Origin: Dietzia aerolata
Lineage (GTDB): Bacteria; Actinomycetota; Actinomycetes; Mycobacteriales; Mycobacteriaceae
NCBI RefSeq assembly: GCF_014144865.1
Contig: NZ_JAALDM010000066.1
Coordinates: 1-35,265 of the forward strand
Direction: 5' to 3'
Length of the DNA stretch: 35,265 nucleotides
Shown: positions 23,879 through 32,313 of the stretch, one piece after another
Position numbering within the stretch: position 1 is the first letter of the stretch
Layout: each line of letters begins with the position of its first letter
Notes under the pieces: generated by a model
Told to the model about the DNA's origin: nothing
The model's database searches: none
The model's input: the letters and a program-made list of their open reading frames with translations, nothing else
Position numbers and translations under genes: made by a program

Positions 23879-25318
23879 TCACTTGTCCGCCGGACTCTCT
23901 TCCGCCGGACTCTTCTCGTCCGCGCTCTCGCGCCGGCCCCCTTCGAGGCTCGAGGCGATACCGCCGCCGTAGACGCGATCGAGTGCGCGCCGGCCGTACA
24001 CGAACCGCGAGGTGGCGCTGAGGTGGGAGCGCTTGTCGCCGAGGATGTGCATCCCCCACGAGAACAGCGCTGCCAGGCGATTGCGGAAGCCGATGAGGAA
24101 CGCCAGGTGCACGAGTAGCCACATCACCCAGGCGATGAACCCGTGCATCTCGATCGGGCCGATCTTGACCACCGCGCTGTACCGGGTGACCGTGGCCATG
24201 GAGCCCTTGTCGAAATACTTGAACGCCGGCCGCTCCGTCGGGCGCTGCTTGCCCTCCACCTCGCGATCGATCTGCTTGGCCACGTACTTGGCGCCCTGGA
24301 TCGCCACCGGAGACACGCCGGGCAGGTTGTCCAGGCTCATCATGTCGCCGATCACGAAGACCTGGGGGTGGCCGGGCACCGAGAAGTCCTTGTTCACCTG
24401 GACCCGCCCGGCCCGGTCGATCTCGGCGTCGGTCTGATCGGCCAGCATCTTGCCCAGCGGGCTGGCCTGGACGCCGGCGGACCAGATCTTGCAGGCGGCC
24501 TCGATACGCCGGGTCGTACCGTCCGGATCCTTGACCTCGATGCCCTTGGAGTCGACATCGGTGACCATGGCGTTGAGGTGCACCTCCACGCCGAGTTCCT
24601 CCAGGCGTTTGCGCGCCGCCATCCCGAGCTTGTCCCCGAAGGGCGGGAGGACCGCGGGGGCCGCGTCGATCAGGATGATGCGGGCCTGCCCCGGATCGAT
24701 ATTGCTGTAACTGTCCTTGAGGGTGCGATGCGCCAACTCGCCGATTTGTCCGACCATCTCCACACCTGTAGGGCCGGCGCCGACGACGACGAAGGTCAGC
24801 AGTCTCCGCCGCTCGTCCTCATCCTCCGTGAGTTCGGCCAGTTCGAAACTGCCGAGGATTCGGCCGCGGAGCTCGAGGGCGTCGTCGATGGTTTTCATGC
24901 CGGGGGCGTAGCGCTCGAAGTGGTCGTTACCGAAGTAGGATTGGTTGGCGCCGGCGGCGACGATCAGCGTGTCATACGGCAGGTCGAAGTCGATGTGCCC
25001 GGCCACCGCGTGGACGTTCTTGTTCTCCACATCGATCTTGTCGACCTCGCCGAGGGTGACGGTGACGTTCTTGTGCTCCCGCAGGATGAGTCGCGTCGAG
25101 GGCGCGATGTCGCCGACCGACAGGATCCCTGTCGCGACCTGGTAGAGCAACGGCTGAAAGAGGTGATGGCCGGTCTTGGCGATCAGCGTGACATCTACGT
25201 CCGATTTCGCCAGGCGCTGCGCGGCGGTGAGACCACCGAAGCCCGATCCGATGATCACGACGCGGTGCCTGCGGGCAGCGGCGGTATTCGCTGCACCGGG
25301 GCTGTTCACTGAATCCAC
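23879..25318 (-). CDS. ndh: Type II NADH:quinone oxidoreductase (NDH-2)
   Basis: A 479-residue peripheral membrane flavoenzyme that passes electrons from NADH to menaquinone without pumping protons. The FAD-binding motif is VVIIGSGFGGLTAAQRLA near residue 20; the NADH-binding motif is FVVVGAGPTGVEMVGQIGEL near residue 175; FVIGDM (D-rich FAD site) and the quinone-site stretch GVSPVAIQGAKYVAKQI follow. A hydrophobic segment (IEMHGFIAWVMWLLVHLAFLIG) near residue 390 anchors it to the membrane, as in mycobacterial Ndh. The C-terminal tail is Glu/Ser/Pro-rich. GTG 25318 is selected because AGGAG lies seven bases upstream; the longer frame would be poor. It is monocistronic. Confidence 0.95.
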   Translation of the reverse strand: MDSVNSPGAANTAAARRHRVVIIGSGFGGLTAAQRLAKSDVDVTLIAKTGHHLFQPLLYQVATGILSVGDIAPSTRLILREHKNVTVTLGEVDKIDVENKNVHAVAGHIDFDLPYDTLIVAAGANQSYFGNDHFERYAPGMKTIDDALELRGRILGSFELAELTEDEDERRRLLTFVVVGAGPTGVEMVGQIGELAHRTLKDSYSNIDPGQARIILIDAAPAVLPPFGDKLGMAARKRLEELGVEVHLNAMVTDVDSKGIEVKDPDGTTRRIEAACKIWSAGVQASPLGKMLADQTDAEIDRAGRVQVNKDFSVPGHPQVFVIGDMMSLDNLPGVSPVAIQGAKYVAKQIDREVEGKQRPTERPAFKYFDKGSMATVTRYSAVVKIGPIEMHGFIAWVMWLLVHLAFLIGFRNRLAALFSWGMHILGDKRSHLSATSRFVYGRRALDRVYGGGIASSLEGGRRESADEKSPAEESPADK

Positions 25319-25435
25319 TCTGTGGCTCCTGATCTGGAAGTTTCGGCACCTCAAACGTTACCCCCGCCCCGGCGGGTTCGTCCTGCTTCCGTAACGCCTC
25401 GACCTCGAGTGTGGCCAGGTTCCGGACGCGAAGGT

Positions 25436-26572
25436 TCAGACCTTGGGGTTTGCGGCCCGAGCTTCGGTGCTGAGAAGGATGACCACCAGGCCGTCGGCGC
25501 TCCGCTGCCCGCTGACGTCGTCGTCGGCAACCGCATGCTCGGTGACACCGAGCGTGGCGCGGCGTTCGGGTATCGCAAGGACACCGCGCGCGGCGGCGAG
25601 CGTTGCTGCACCACACGGTCCGGCGTCGACACCGAAGTCCGCCAACTCCAGAACCGCAGCTCGAGCCTCCGTATCCGTCACCGCCACCGACGCGTCGAGC
25701 CCGTCCCTGAGCACCGGCCACGCCACCTCGGATACCGTCCCGCAATTCAGACCGGTCATGATGGTCTGTCCGGTCGGCACCGACACCACCTGGCCCGCAC
25801 CGAGTGCAGCGGTCACCGACGCTGCAGTTTCCGGCTCGGCGACGAGGACCGCCGGACGATGGCCGTCACGCCGGTAGTGGGCGACCACTGCATGGGCCAG
25901 CGAACCGACCCCCGCCGGCACCACGACCAGGTCCGGGGGCTCCGCGCCGAGCTCAGCGAGCTGGTCGTCCACCTCAGCGAGCATCGTGTCGTAGCCGTCC
26001 ACGATCCAGTTCGGAATGTCCGTGTATCCGGGCCACGAGGTGTCCTGCACGACCAGCGTCTGCTCGTCCGCGCTCTCGGCAACGTGTTTCACCACGTCGT
26101 CGTAGGACATGTCCAGCAGCTGCACCGTCGCGCCCTCGGCGGAGATTGCCTTCGTGGCCGCCGTCGAGACCCCCACCGGCACCGAGATGACCGAGCGCAG
26201 GCCGAGTAACGCGGCGACGCGGGCGACCGCCCGGCCATGGTTTCCGTCCGTTGCAGCGGCCAGCGCCAACCCACTCCCGTCGAGCCTTTCCCGCAAGTCA
26301 TCGAGGGCAAGCGCGCCAGACTCGCCCAGGCGGACGGTGAGAAGCCGCGCCACCGCGAACGACGCCCCCAGGATCTTGAACGCGGGAAGCCCCAGCCGCG
26401 AGGCTTCCTCCTTGACCAGCAACCGGCCCACTCCCAGTTCCGCCGCCAGCGACGGCAGCTCGACCAGCGGGGTGGGCACATAGCCGGGCAGTGCACGGTG
26501 AAAGCTCCGCGACTCAAGCTCCAGCGGCGGCGCGTGCCACGTGCGGGCTGCAGGATTCACGAACCAGGACAT
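25436..26572 (-). CDS. PLP-dependent lyase, diaminopropionate ammonia-lyase-like
   Basis: A 378-residue fold-type II PLP enzyme close to diaminopropionate ammonia-lyase (DpaL/YgeX), which converts 2,3-diaminopropionate to pyruvate and ammonia. The PLP lysine is Lys66 in GLPAFKILGASFA; ATDGNHGRAVA binds the PLP ring; VVVPAGVGSLAHAVV is the phosphate-binding glycine loop; TIMTGLNCGTVSEVAWP and FGVDAGPCGAATLAA are typical of the DpaL group. ATG 26572 (MSWFVNPAARTW) matches where homologues begin; the longer frame to 26629 adds an unlikely head. The GC-rich spacing shows GGGAGGG upstream. No other catabolic gene accompanies it. Serine/threonine-type activity cannot be excluded. Confidence 0.85.
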   Translation of the reverse strand: MSWFVNPAARTWHAPPLELESRSFHRALPGYVPTPLVELPSLAAELGVGRLLVKEEASRLGLPAFKILGASFAVARLLTVRLGESGALALDDLRERLDGSGLALAAATDGNHGRAVARVAALLGLRSVISVPVGVSTAATKAISAEGATVQLLDMSYDDVVKHVAESADEQTLVVQDTSWPGYTDIPNWIVDGYDTMLAEVDDQLAELGAEPPDLVVVPAGVGSLAHAVVAHYRRDGHRPAVLVAEPETAASVTAALGAGQVVSVPTGQTIMTGLNCGTVSEVAWPVLRDGLDASVAVTDTEARAAVLELADFGVDAGPCGAATLAAARGVLAIPERRATLGVTEHAVADDDVSGQRSADGLVVILLSTEARAANPKV

Positions 26573-26739
26573 CGCTCCGCACCCTCCCAACGGCGATCGC
26601 ACATGATGTCGAGCATACGAGTCAGTCACGCTCTCACATCCGCTTTCACAGCGTTGCGGCAGGTCGAGTGCCCGTCTGCGCGCATCGCAGGCCGCACAGG
26701 CGACGGGAACATTTTCCGGCCCCGCAGACTCATACGGCC

Positions 26740-27294
26740 ATGAATGTGCCGCACCCCAAGGACCCGACGAGGGCCCACCACAACCATGACGCCACGCGCT
26801 ATCCCGACGTGGAGGTCGATGACGCGAGCGAACCCGAGTTCACACGGGGGACGTTCCTTACCCTCGCCTGGCTGAGCTCACTCGGACTGCCCGTGCTGGT
26901 GTTACTCGTACGCCTGTTGTGCGGGTACTCCGGCTGGATCACGGCGTTCTACCCGATGACCTATGGACCGATCCTGCTGGTCGTAGGCCTGGTCTTGGCA
27001 GGCACCGCCCATCTGCTACCCACCGCTCCCCAGACGCCGAGGGGCCTGAAGTGGATCGGAGCGGCGTTCGCCGTGTGGGTGTTCGGCAACATCCTGGGCG
27101 TGGGTGTGGTGATCTCCGACCTCGACGACTTCAATTCCCACCCGGGCCCACTGAGCAGTCTGATCCCCGCCAGTCTCGAGTTTCCCATCGCCGGGATCTG
27201 CCTTCTCGTTGCCTACATCGCCTACCTCGCGATGCTGGTGCTGATCTTCCGAGCCCTCCACGTCGCGGCACGCGAGAATTATTCGTTCGAGTGA
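26740..27294 (+). CDS. Four-helix integral membrane protein of unknown function
   Basis: A 184-residue membrane protein. The first 35 residues are polar with many His and Asp. Hydrophobic segments follow at about 38-60 (FLTLAWLSSLGLPVLVLLV), 68-90 (TAFYPMTYGPILLVVGLVLAG), 103-122 (KWIGAAFAVWVFGNILGVGV) and 145-172 (EFPIAGICLLVAYIAYLAML). The loops are short and the C-terminus is basic, on the inside. No family is recognised. ATG 26740 is the first credible start; no clear ribosome site precedes it. Its 3' end overlaps the convergent gene 27279-27617 by 16 bp. Confidence 0.75.
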   Translation: MNVPHPKDPTRAHHNHDATRYPDVEVDDASEPEFTRGTFLTLAWLSSLGLPVLVLLVRLLCGYSGWITAFYPMTYGPILLVVGLVLAGTAHLLPTAPQTPRGLKWIGAAFAVWVFGNILGVGVVISDLDDFNSHPGPLSSLIPASLEFPIAGICLLVAYIAYLAMLVLIFRALHVAARENYSFE

Positions 27295-27617
27295 ATGTGA
27301 GTGACCCGGGCGAGCGTCGCGGCGAACCCGGCCAGAAAGTCGTGACCGCGCCGGGCCGCCTGCTGCTCGATGAGGCCACGGCTCAGCACCCGGGCCACAT
27401 CATCAACCCCGCCTCCGGCCCCGATCCGCGCCAGGCCGAGTCCGGCCGCGTAGGCCTGCCCCTCGTAGAACACCAGCTCCGGCAGGATTGCGTCGAGAGC
27501 TCGCGACAACTCACCCGGAGGACGCTCATCGATCGCCGTACTCACCGAAGCGCGATACTGTTCGAACCGGTCCACGGACGCGTCGAACTCTTGTCTCAGT
27601 ACGTCGGTGTCGGGCAT
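27279..27617 (-). CDS. Hypothetical protein, all-helical
   Basis: A 112-residue soluble protein with no family that I recognise. Helices are evident: VLRQEFDASVDRFEQYRAS, ELSRALDAILPELVFYEGQAYAAGLGLARIG, DVARVLSRGLIEQQAARR, DFLAGFAATLARVTHI. The ATG 27617 has AAAGGGA upstream, and codon third positions are GC-rich as in neighbours, so it is probably real. It overlaps the tail of the convergent membrane protein by 16 bp. It lies 84 bp downstream of the pRiA4b ORF-3-like gene in the opposite order of transcription direction one would need for coupling: the pRiA4b gene ends at 27702 and this one starts at 27617, both leftward, so they may be co-transcribed. Confidence 0.65.
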   Translation of the reverse strand: MPDTDVLRQEFDASVDRFEQYRASVSTAIDERPPGELSRALDAILPELVFYEGQAYAAGLGLARIGAGGGVDDVARVLSRGLIEQQAARRGHDFLAGFAATLARVTHIHSNE

Positions 27618-27701
27618 TCGGTTCCCTTTCCGGTGGCTGGCGACGTTGTCGTCGTCGTGGTCTGTGGTTTTTGGGGTTTGATCTTTGGGTTTCGATCGTG
27701 C

Positions 27702-29018
27702 TCAGCGGCCCCGCACTGCCGCGCGGGCCAGGGCGGCCAGGGCCGGGTTCACTCCCTTTCTCGCCTTCGGGTTCAGGCCGAACCCGAGCACGTCGAGCAC
27801 GGACAGCGTGGGGGACAGCGCCGACGGGTTGATGACCATGTTGCCGCGACTCATCCGCCAGCCGATGAGGGCCAGAAGGTCGCTGATCTCGGCGTCCCAC
27901 TCCTCGGCCGGGAGCTCGGCGCCGACCACCACCAGGGCCATCCACCCCGCGTGCCTGTCGAAATCCTCACGCCCGAACGGGAGTCGGGACGCGATGTGGC
28001 GCCACATCAAGAGCGGATCGTTGACCGCGCGCTTCCCGGCAGCCGTCGGGGACAACGTGCCATGGCGCTTGGTGAGCAGTCCAAGCCCCTGCGCGGTGTC
28101 CCGGATCTCCGCCACCGGCCACGCCCCGTCCTCACGATTGACCCTGCCCCTGAACCACCGGGTGATCCCACTGGACTGGGCGAAGCGCTGCACGAGTTTC
28201 GGCGGGAGATAGCCGGCGGCGGTCAGTTTGACGCCGGACCCGATCTCCTCGAGCAGCAGTCGATACGTTTCCGTCAGCGCCGCCGCGACCTCCGGGCTCA
28301 CGTCGTCGGTGGCTTGCCAGGCGGGCCGTGCGAGCAGGTTTCTCAGGACGCGGACGCCGCTGTGCTGCAGTTCCGCCGCGAGGTCGCCGAGTTCCCCCGA
28401 TACGGTGATCGGCTTCGCCGACTCGATCGCGAGCTTCTCCGTGACCTCGTCGGCGGAAAACGTGTCGGGATGCCACCCCGGCGGCAACCACTGGCGCATC
28501 TCCTCCGCCTCCAGCGGCCCCGGGTTGGCCGCCGAATCGAATCCGCCGCGCGCCCACTCGGCGAGGGCGGTGTAACCCCCGATCCCGCCGCAGTCCTCGG
28601 GCGGGCAGGCCCCGCCGCCGTCGACGCAGACGATGACCTTCGGGGGCTCATCGAGCACGGCCTCCACGACGATCCGGTGCTCCCAGCCGTCGCCGAAATC
28701 GTAGTCGTAGTGCAGCTCATCGCCCGGGGCGGCGAGGACCTGGCCGAGGCGGACCAAAGCCTCGGCGACGCCCACGTCGCCCTCGCTCATATCCCACTCG
28801 GTGAGGAACCTCGCGAATCCGGTGTCGCGCCCCTGGTGGAAGGTGTGCAGATGACTGTTGGTCCACCCCATGGTGGCCTGGAGGATGTGATGGAAATCGT
28901 CCAGCTTTTCGTCGCCGGAGATCTCCAAGCGGCGCCACACCGGCGGCGACGTATCGACCAGGTCGATCCGCAGGCGCAGGCCGATCGGTTGCGCCGGCGG
29001 TTCAGAAAACTCTGGCAT
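27702..29018 (-). CDS. Plasmid pRiA4b ORF-3 family protein with C-terminal extension
   Basis: A 438-residue protein. Residues about 10-190 form the PRiA4_ORF3 domain: LRLRIDLVDTSPPVWRRLEISGDEKL, DFHHILQATMGWTNSHLHTF, DELHYDYDFGDGWEHRIVVE, then CVDGGGACPPEDCGGIGGYTAL, a Cys-rich loop likely to bind a metal. The remaining 240 residues are helical and contain two winged-helix-like stretches (LTAAGYLPPKLVQRFA and LGLLTKRHGTLSPTAAGKRAV). The family was first seen on an Agrobacterium plasmid and on IS1096-related elements, but its function is unknown. No terminal inverted repeats or transposase flank it, so it looks chromosomal. ATG 29018 lacks a clear ribosome site. Confidence 0.88.
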   Translation of the reverse strand: MPEFSEPPAQPIGLRLRIDLVDTSPPVWRRLEISGDEKLDDFHHILQATMGWTNSHLHTFHQGRDTGFARFLTEWDMSEGDVGVAEALVRLGQVLAAPGDELHYDYDFGDGWEHRIVVEAVLDEPPKVIVCVDGGGACPPEDCGGIGGYTALAEWARGGFDSAANPGPLEAEEMRQWLPPGWHPDTFSADEVTEKLAIESAKPITVSGELGDLAAELQHSGVRVLRNLLARPAWQATDDVSPEVAAALTETYRLLLEEIGSGVKLTAAGYLPPKLVQRFAQSSGITRWFRGRVNREDGAWPVAEIRDTAQGLGLLTKRHGTLSPTAAGKRAVNDPLLMWRHIASRLPFGREDFDRHAGWMALVVVGAELPAEEWDAEISDLLALIGWRMSRGNMVINPSALSPTLSVLDVLGFGLNPKARKGVNPALAALARAAVRGR

Positions 29019-29138
29019 CGGTATGCGCTTAGGCAGCGGCCCCGGGTTAGCGCCCCCGAGCTATGCCGCGAGTTGCCGTGCAAGGTCGTCCGGTGAGCTC
29101 ATGCCGTCCAGTAGATCAGCCCTCAGGCTCTGGCGCAC

Positions 29139-30632
29139 TCACCTGGCAGCGGCAGGCTCCTCCACCTCCGTGGTGCCGTGCGAGTTCGTGATGAAGAACG
29201 AGCCGATGAAGCCCAGGAGCGCGATGATGCCCGCGACGAAGAAGGCGACGTTCGCGCCGTGGATCGGCCCGGCCGCACCGTAGACCTGCGGGTCGCGCGC
29301 CGCACTGACCATGATCGTCACCAGAACGGCCGTGCCCACCGAGGCCGCGACCTGGCGGATCGTGTTGTTGAGCGCCGTGCCGTGCGGCACCAGTGACATG
29401 GGCAGCTGGTTGAGCGCGGCGGTGGTCACCGGCATGAGGATCATCGCTGTGCCCGCCATCCGGAACGTGTTGACGATCGCGATGTAGGCGAACGTGGTGT
29501 CGACGCCGAGCCGGGCGAGCATGAGCGTGGTCACCGCCACCAGCGCGAAGCCGATGACCGACAGCCACCTCCCGCCGATGGCGTCGAAGATCCGGCCCGT
29601 CACCGGCGACATCAGACCCATGACGACGGCCCCGGGCAGCAGGACCAGGCCCGATTCCATCGCGGTGAAATCGCGCATCGTCTGCATGTACATCGGGATG
29701 ATGAGCATCCCGCCGATCATCGCGATGAACACGAACACGCCGAGCAGCGTGCCGAGCGTGTACATGGGGTACTTGAGCACGCGCAGATTGAGCAGTGGCT
29801 CGTCGAGCTTCAGCTGGCGGGCGATGAACCAGGTCAGGGCAACGACGCCGATGATCAGTGGCGCCAGGACCGTCGCATCCGTCCAGCCCGCCTCGCCGGC
29901 GTTGCCGAAGCCGAACAGCAGCCCGCCGAAACCGAACGACGACAGGATGACCGAGAGCACATCCAGGCGTGGATTGCTCTGCTCGGTGACGTTGCGGAGC
30001 ATGAAGTACGCGAACGCGAAGGACAGCACCGCGATCGGCAGCATCATGTAGAAGAGGATCTGCCACGGCCAGTGGTCGACGATCCACCCGGACAGGCTCG
30101 GCCCGATCGCCGGCGCAAACGAGATGACGAGCCCGAACGTGCCCATCGCCGTGCCGCGCTCCTCACGCGAATAGATCGCGAACAGGATCGTCTGCATGAG
30201 CGGGATCATCAGCCCGCCGCTCGCCGCCTGCACCACCCGGCCGAGCAACAGCACCGGGTAGACCGGCGCGATCGCGCAGATGATCGTGCCCACGATGAAC
30301 AGTCCGAGTGAGGTGAGGAAGAGGCTGCGGGTGGAGAACTTCCCGATCAGGAATGCGGTGACCGGGATCATGATGCCGTTGACCAGCATGAAGCTGGTCG
30401 TGACCCACTGTGCAGCACTGGCGGTGATGCCGAAATCTGCCATGAAGGCCGGCAGCGCCGTGTTGAGGAGCGTCTGGTTGAGGATGATGACGAACGCCCC
30501 GGAGATGAGGACCGCCATCAGGATCCTGCGGTTCACCGGCGACGGTGCGGATTCCTCGGCCGCAGTGGACCGCCCGCTCGCGGAAGCCGCCCCACTTGAG
30601 GTGGCGTCATCGATCTTTGTGGCATCACTCAT
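29139..30632 (-). CDS. MFS multidrug efflux transporter, DHA2 (EmrB/QacA) family
   Basis: A 497-residue, 14-helix drug:H+ antiporter. Helix 1 reads ILMAVLISGAFVIILNQTLLNTALP, with the DHA2 motif; FAPAIGPSLSGWIVDHWPWQILF is antiporter motif C plus the conserved W-R/W-W stretch; LLLGRVVQAASGGLMIPLMQTI is motif B. The first 38 residues are a polar tail. ATG 30632 is chosen: it lies inside the last codons of the TetR gene (ATGAGTGA overlap of eight bases), a classic coupled pair. It is the second gene of tetR-efflux. Expected role is export of a toxic compound sensed by that TetR; the substrate cannot be deduced. Confidence 0.92.
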   Translation of the reverse strand: MSDATKIDDATSSGAASASGRSTAAEESAPSPVNRRILMAVLISGAFVIILNQTLLNTALPAFMADFGITASAAQWVTTSFMLVNGIMIPVTAFLIGKFSTRSLFLTSLGLFIVGTIICAIAPVYPVLLLGRVVQAASGGLMIPLMQTILFAIYSREERGTAMGTFGLVISFAPAIGPSLSGWIVDHWPWQILFYMMLPIAVLSFAFAYFMLRNVTEQSNPRLDVLSVILSSFGFGGLLFGFGNAGEAGWTDATVLAPLIIGVVALTWFIARQLKLDEPLLNLRVLKYPMYTLGTLLGVFVFIAMIGGMLIIPMYMQTMRDFTAMESGLVLLPGAVVMGLMSPVTGRIFDAIGGRWLSVIGFALVAVTTLMLARLGVDTTFAYIAIVNTFRMAGTAMILMPVTTAALNQLPMSLVPHGTALNNTIRQVAASVGTAVLVTIMVSAARDPQVYGAAGPIHGANVAFFVAGIIALLGFIGSFFITNSHGTTEVEEPAAAR

Positions 30633-31302
30633 GCGCTGATGCACCACCTTCCCGGTTCTGTGGCCCGGCTATCGCAGGCTCGGTCATCTGATGTGTCAGT
30701 AGTCCTTGTTCGAGCAGGTCGAAGGCTTTGTTCAGCGCCTCGACCAGGTTGGCGTCCTCCCGCGCGGACCACCACTTCATGGCGACGCGCAACGCCGTTC
30801 CGGCCACGCCCGCGATCAGTGAGGGACGGAGGTCATCGGCGGTGTCGACTCCCATGCGTTGGGCGACCGCCTCGGCGAGCGCCTGTTCCACGTGGACGTG
30901 CTGGCTGGCTTGCCGGGTGGCGAGGACCGGGTGTTGCTGGACGAACTTCTGCCTGGCCAGCATCCGGTCACGGTCGGTGTTCATCAGGGCGAAGATGTCG
31001 CGTTGGGTGATGACAGCCCGGATCGCGTGGAGTGGCGACTCCTCTGCCGGCCTGGCCACGACCTCGCCCCTAATCGTCTCGGCGGCTGCGGTCGTGTCGG
31101 CGACCAGTGCGTCTTCCTTGTGGTCGAAGTAGTTGAAGAAGGTCCGGCGCGCGATCCCGGCACGGTCGACGATCGCGTCGATCGTCAGGTTCTCCAGTCC
31201 GTCCTCGATCGCGAGGTCGAGTGCCGCCGCGCGGATCATCCGCCGCGTCTCGATCTTCTTGCGCTCGCGCAAGCCCACATCCGTTGTCGTCACGTCAGCC
31301 AT
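30625..31302 (-). CDS. TetR family regulator of the DHA2 efflux pump
   Basis: A 225-residue TetR repressor. The HTH is ERKKIETRRMIRAAALDLAIEDGLENL, then TIDAIVDRAGIARRTFFNYFDHKEDAL, the common actinobacterial T-F-F-N-Y-F variety. The ligand domain includes LIAGVAGTALRVAMKWWSA. The gene overlaps the efflux gene by eight bases. Two operator copies lie just upstream. ATG 31302 has no ribosome site; a TAGTGT -10-like box ends ten bases before it, so the mRNA is probably leaderless or nearly so. Confidence 0.92.
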   Translation of the reverse strand: MADVTTTDVGLRERKKIETRRMIRAAALDLAIEDGLENLTIDAIVDRAGIARRTFFNYFDHKEDALVADTTAAAETIRGEVVARPAEESPLHAIRAVITQRDIFALMNTDRDRMLARQKFVQQHPVLATRQASQHVHVEQALAEAVAQRMGVDTADDLRPSLIAGVAGTALRVAMKWWSAREDANLVEALNKAFDLLEQGLLTHQMTEPAIAGPQNREGGASAHE

Positions 31303-31310
31303 AGGATTAC

Positions 31311-31340
31311 TACACTAAGTGCAAAAATGCCCTCAGTGCA
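31311..31340 (-). promoter_or_regulatory. Tandem TetR operators and promoter for the tetR-efflux unit
   Basis: Two 13-bp dyads, TACACTAAGTGCA (31311-31323) and TGCCCTCAGTGCA (31328-31340), are 17 bp apart centre to centre; on the minus strand both begin TGCACT. On that strand TTGCAC (-35) and TAGTGT (-10), 18 bases apart, overlap both copies. The region is AT-rich compared with its surroundings. The arrangement fits autorepression by the adjacent TetR. Confidence 0.7.
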
Positions 31341-31464
31341 ATAATTATGGGGCGCATCACAGCGCAGGCCACCCGCGCAGCCCGTCTCCGTCTACCGGTA
31401 CCGCCCATCGAGGGACATGCATAAGGTGCTCCCACCCCGAACGAACCGAACGAAAGGCGAGCAC

Positions 31465-31620
31465 GTGATTATTCTCGGCGCGATTCTCTTGATTTTCGGA
31501 TTCATCCTGGACATCCCCATCCTGTGGACGATCGGCATCGCGCTCCTCGTGGTGGGCGTGATCCTGTACGTACTCAGCGCGGCCGGACGCACGATCGGCG
31601 GCCGCAAACACTGGTTCTGA
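31465..31620 (+). CDS. DUF6131 family small membrane protein
   Basis: A 51-residue protein, almost entirely two short hydrophobic helices (IILGAILLIFGFILDIPILW and GIALLVVGVILYVLSAAG) with a basic tail GGRKHWF. This matches the DUF6131 family of tiny actinobacterial membrane proteins. GTG 31465 is chosen because AAAGGCGAG lies upstream and homologues start with the I-I-L-G segment. Function unknown. It is followed by a perfect 15-bp hairpin. Confidence 0.85.
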   Translation: MIILGAILLIFGFILDIPILWTIGIALLVVGVILYVLSAAGRTIGGRKHWF

Positions 31621-31622
31621 TC

Positions 31623-31657
31623 TACTGCGTGGACCTGTAGCGCAGGTCCACGCAGTA
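31623..31657 (+). terminator. Perfect 15-bp hairpin terminator
   Basis: TACTGCGTGGACCTG (31623-31637) and its exact complement (31643-31657) enclose the loop TAGCG, beginning two bases after the DUF6131 stop codon. No T-run. Confidence 0.8.
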
Positions 31658-31765
31658 CGCGGCACTCACTGCCTACGTCACAGTCCAGCTTGAACCTGGA
31701 GCAGGGCGGTCGCACCCTGTGCGTGCGCTAACCCCAGTGCGTGCGATGTTGCCCGGAGCCGGATA

Positions 31766-32062
31766 TCAGTCGGGCGCGAAGCCGCCGACCTCGATCGACA
31801 CCCACGTGGGCACCAGAAAGAGGAGCACTAGGCTGAAGCCCCCGAGCGCCGCTCCGAGGACTAGGCGCCCGCGCCGCCATTTCCACAGAAGTAGTGAGCC
31901 GACGCCGTACACCGTCAAGATCGGGGCCGCCCACGAAAGCCAGTAGCCGAGAGTTGGGCCGGGCACGCCCGGAGCCCTGTCCCGCACACGACAGCACCAC
32001 TCGGAGACCCGCCACCGGCAGCGCCAGCCGGCGCTCCCGCACGCCCATAGACGCAATCGCAC
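31766..32062 (-). CDS. Small membrane protein, possibly with a shorter true start
   Basis: The last 65 residues read as a two-helix membrane protein: LGYWLSWAAPILTVYGVGSLLLW, then KWRRGRLVLGAALGGFSLVLLFLVPTWVSIEV. The first 30 residues (rich in Arg, Cys and Trp) look non-coding. A GTG at 31966 (MPGPTLGYW) would give a 66-residue protein and is the better start, though no ribosome site is visible. No family is recognised. It may be a remnant, as the region to its right contains decayed genes. Confidence 0.45.
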   Translation of the reverse strand: MRLRLWACGSAGWRCRWRVSEWCCRVRDRAPGVPGPTLGYWLSWAAPILTVYGVGSLLLWKWRRGRLVLGAALGGFSLVLLFLVPTWVSIEVGGFAPD

Positions 32063-32313
32063 CCACCGTCACCCGGCAGAAGCCGTCCTCACACTCCATG
32101 AATCAGCGGGGCTAACGCAGGCCTGATCTCCGACTCCCGCGGTCGCCAGCATGACCTCATGCCGGTGGTCGAGCTCATGCGCTGGGCGGTAAGTAATGCG
32201 ATTCCCTTCAAGCACGGCATGCCTATCGCAGACTATTGAGCCGCAGTCTCTCCACTCACTGCTCTGGCTTGAGGCCATCGCCCGGGTCTGAACCGCGCAC
32301 CAGCCCACCATGG

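Noticed and set aside
27702-29018. Transposon carrying the pRiA4b ORF-3-like gene
   Set aside because: No terminal inverted repeats, target duplication or transposase were seen around it.
26919-29096. A 725-codon rightward open frame
   Set aside because: It is Arg/His/Gly-rich, has no recognisable domain, and lies antisense to the convincing pRiA4b ORF-3-like gene; long false frames are normal at this GC content.
32159-32239. 27-codon rightward frame (MPVVELMRWAVSNAIPFKHG...)
   Set aside because: It looks protein-like but is very short, has no ribosome site and no family; too little to call a gene or remnant.
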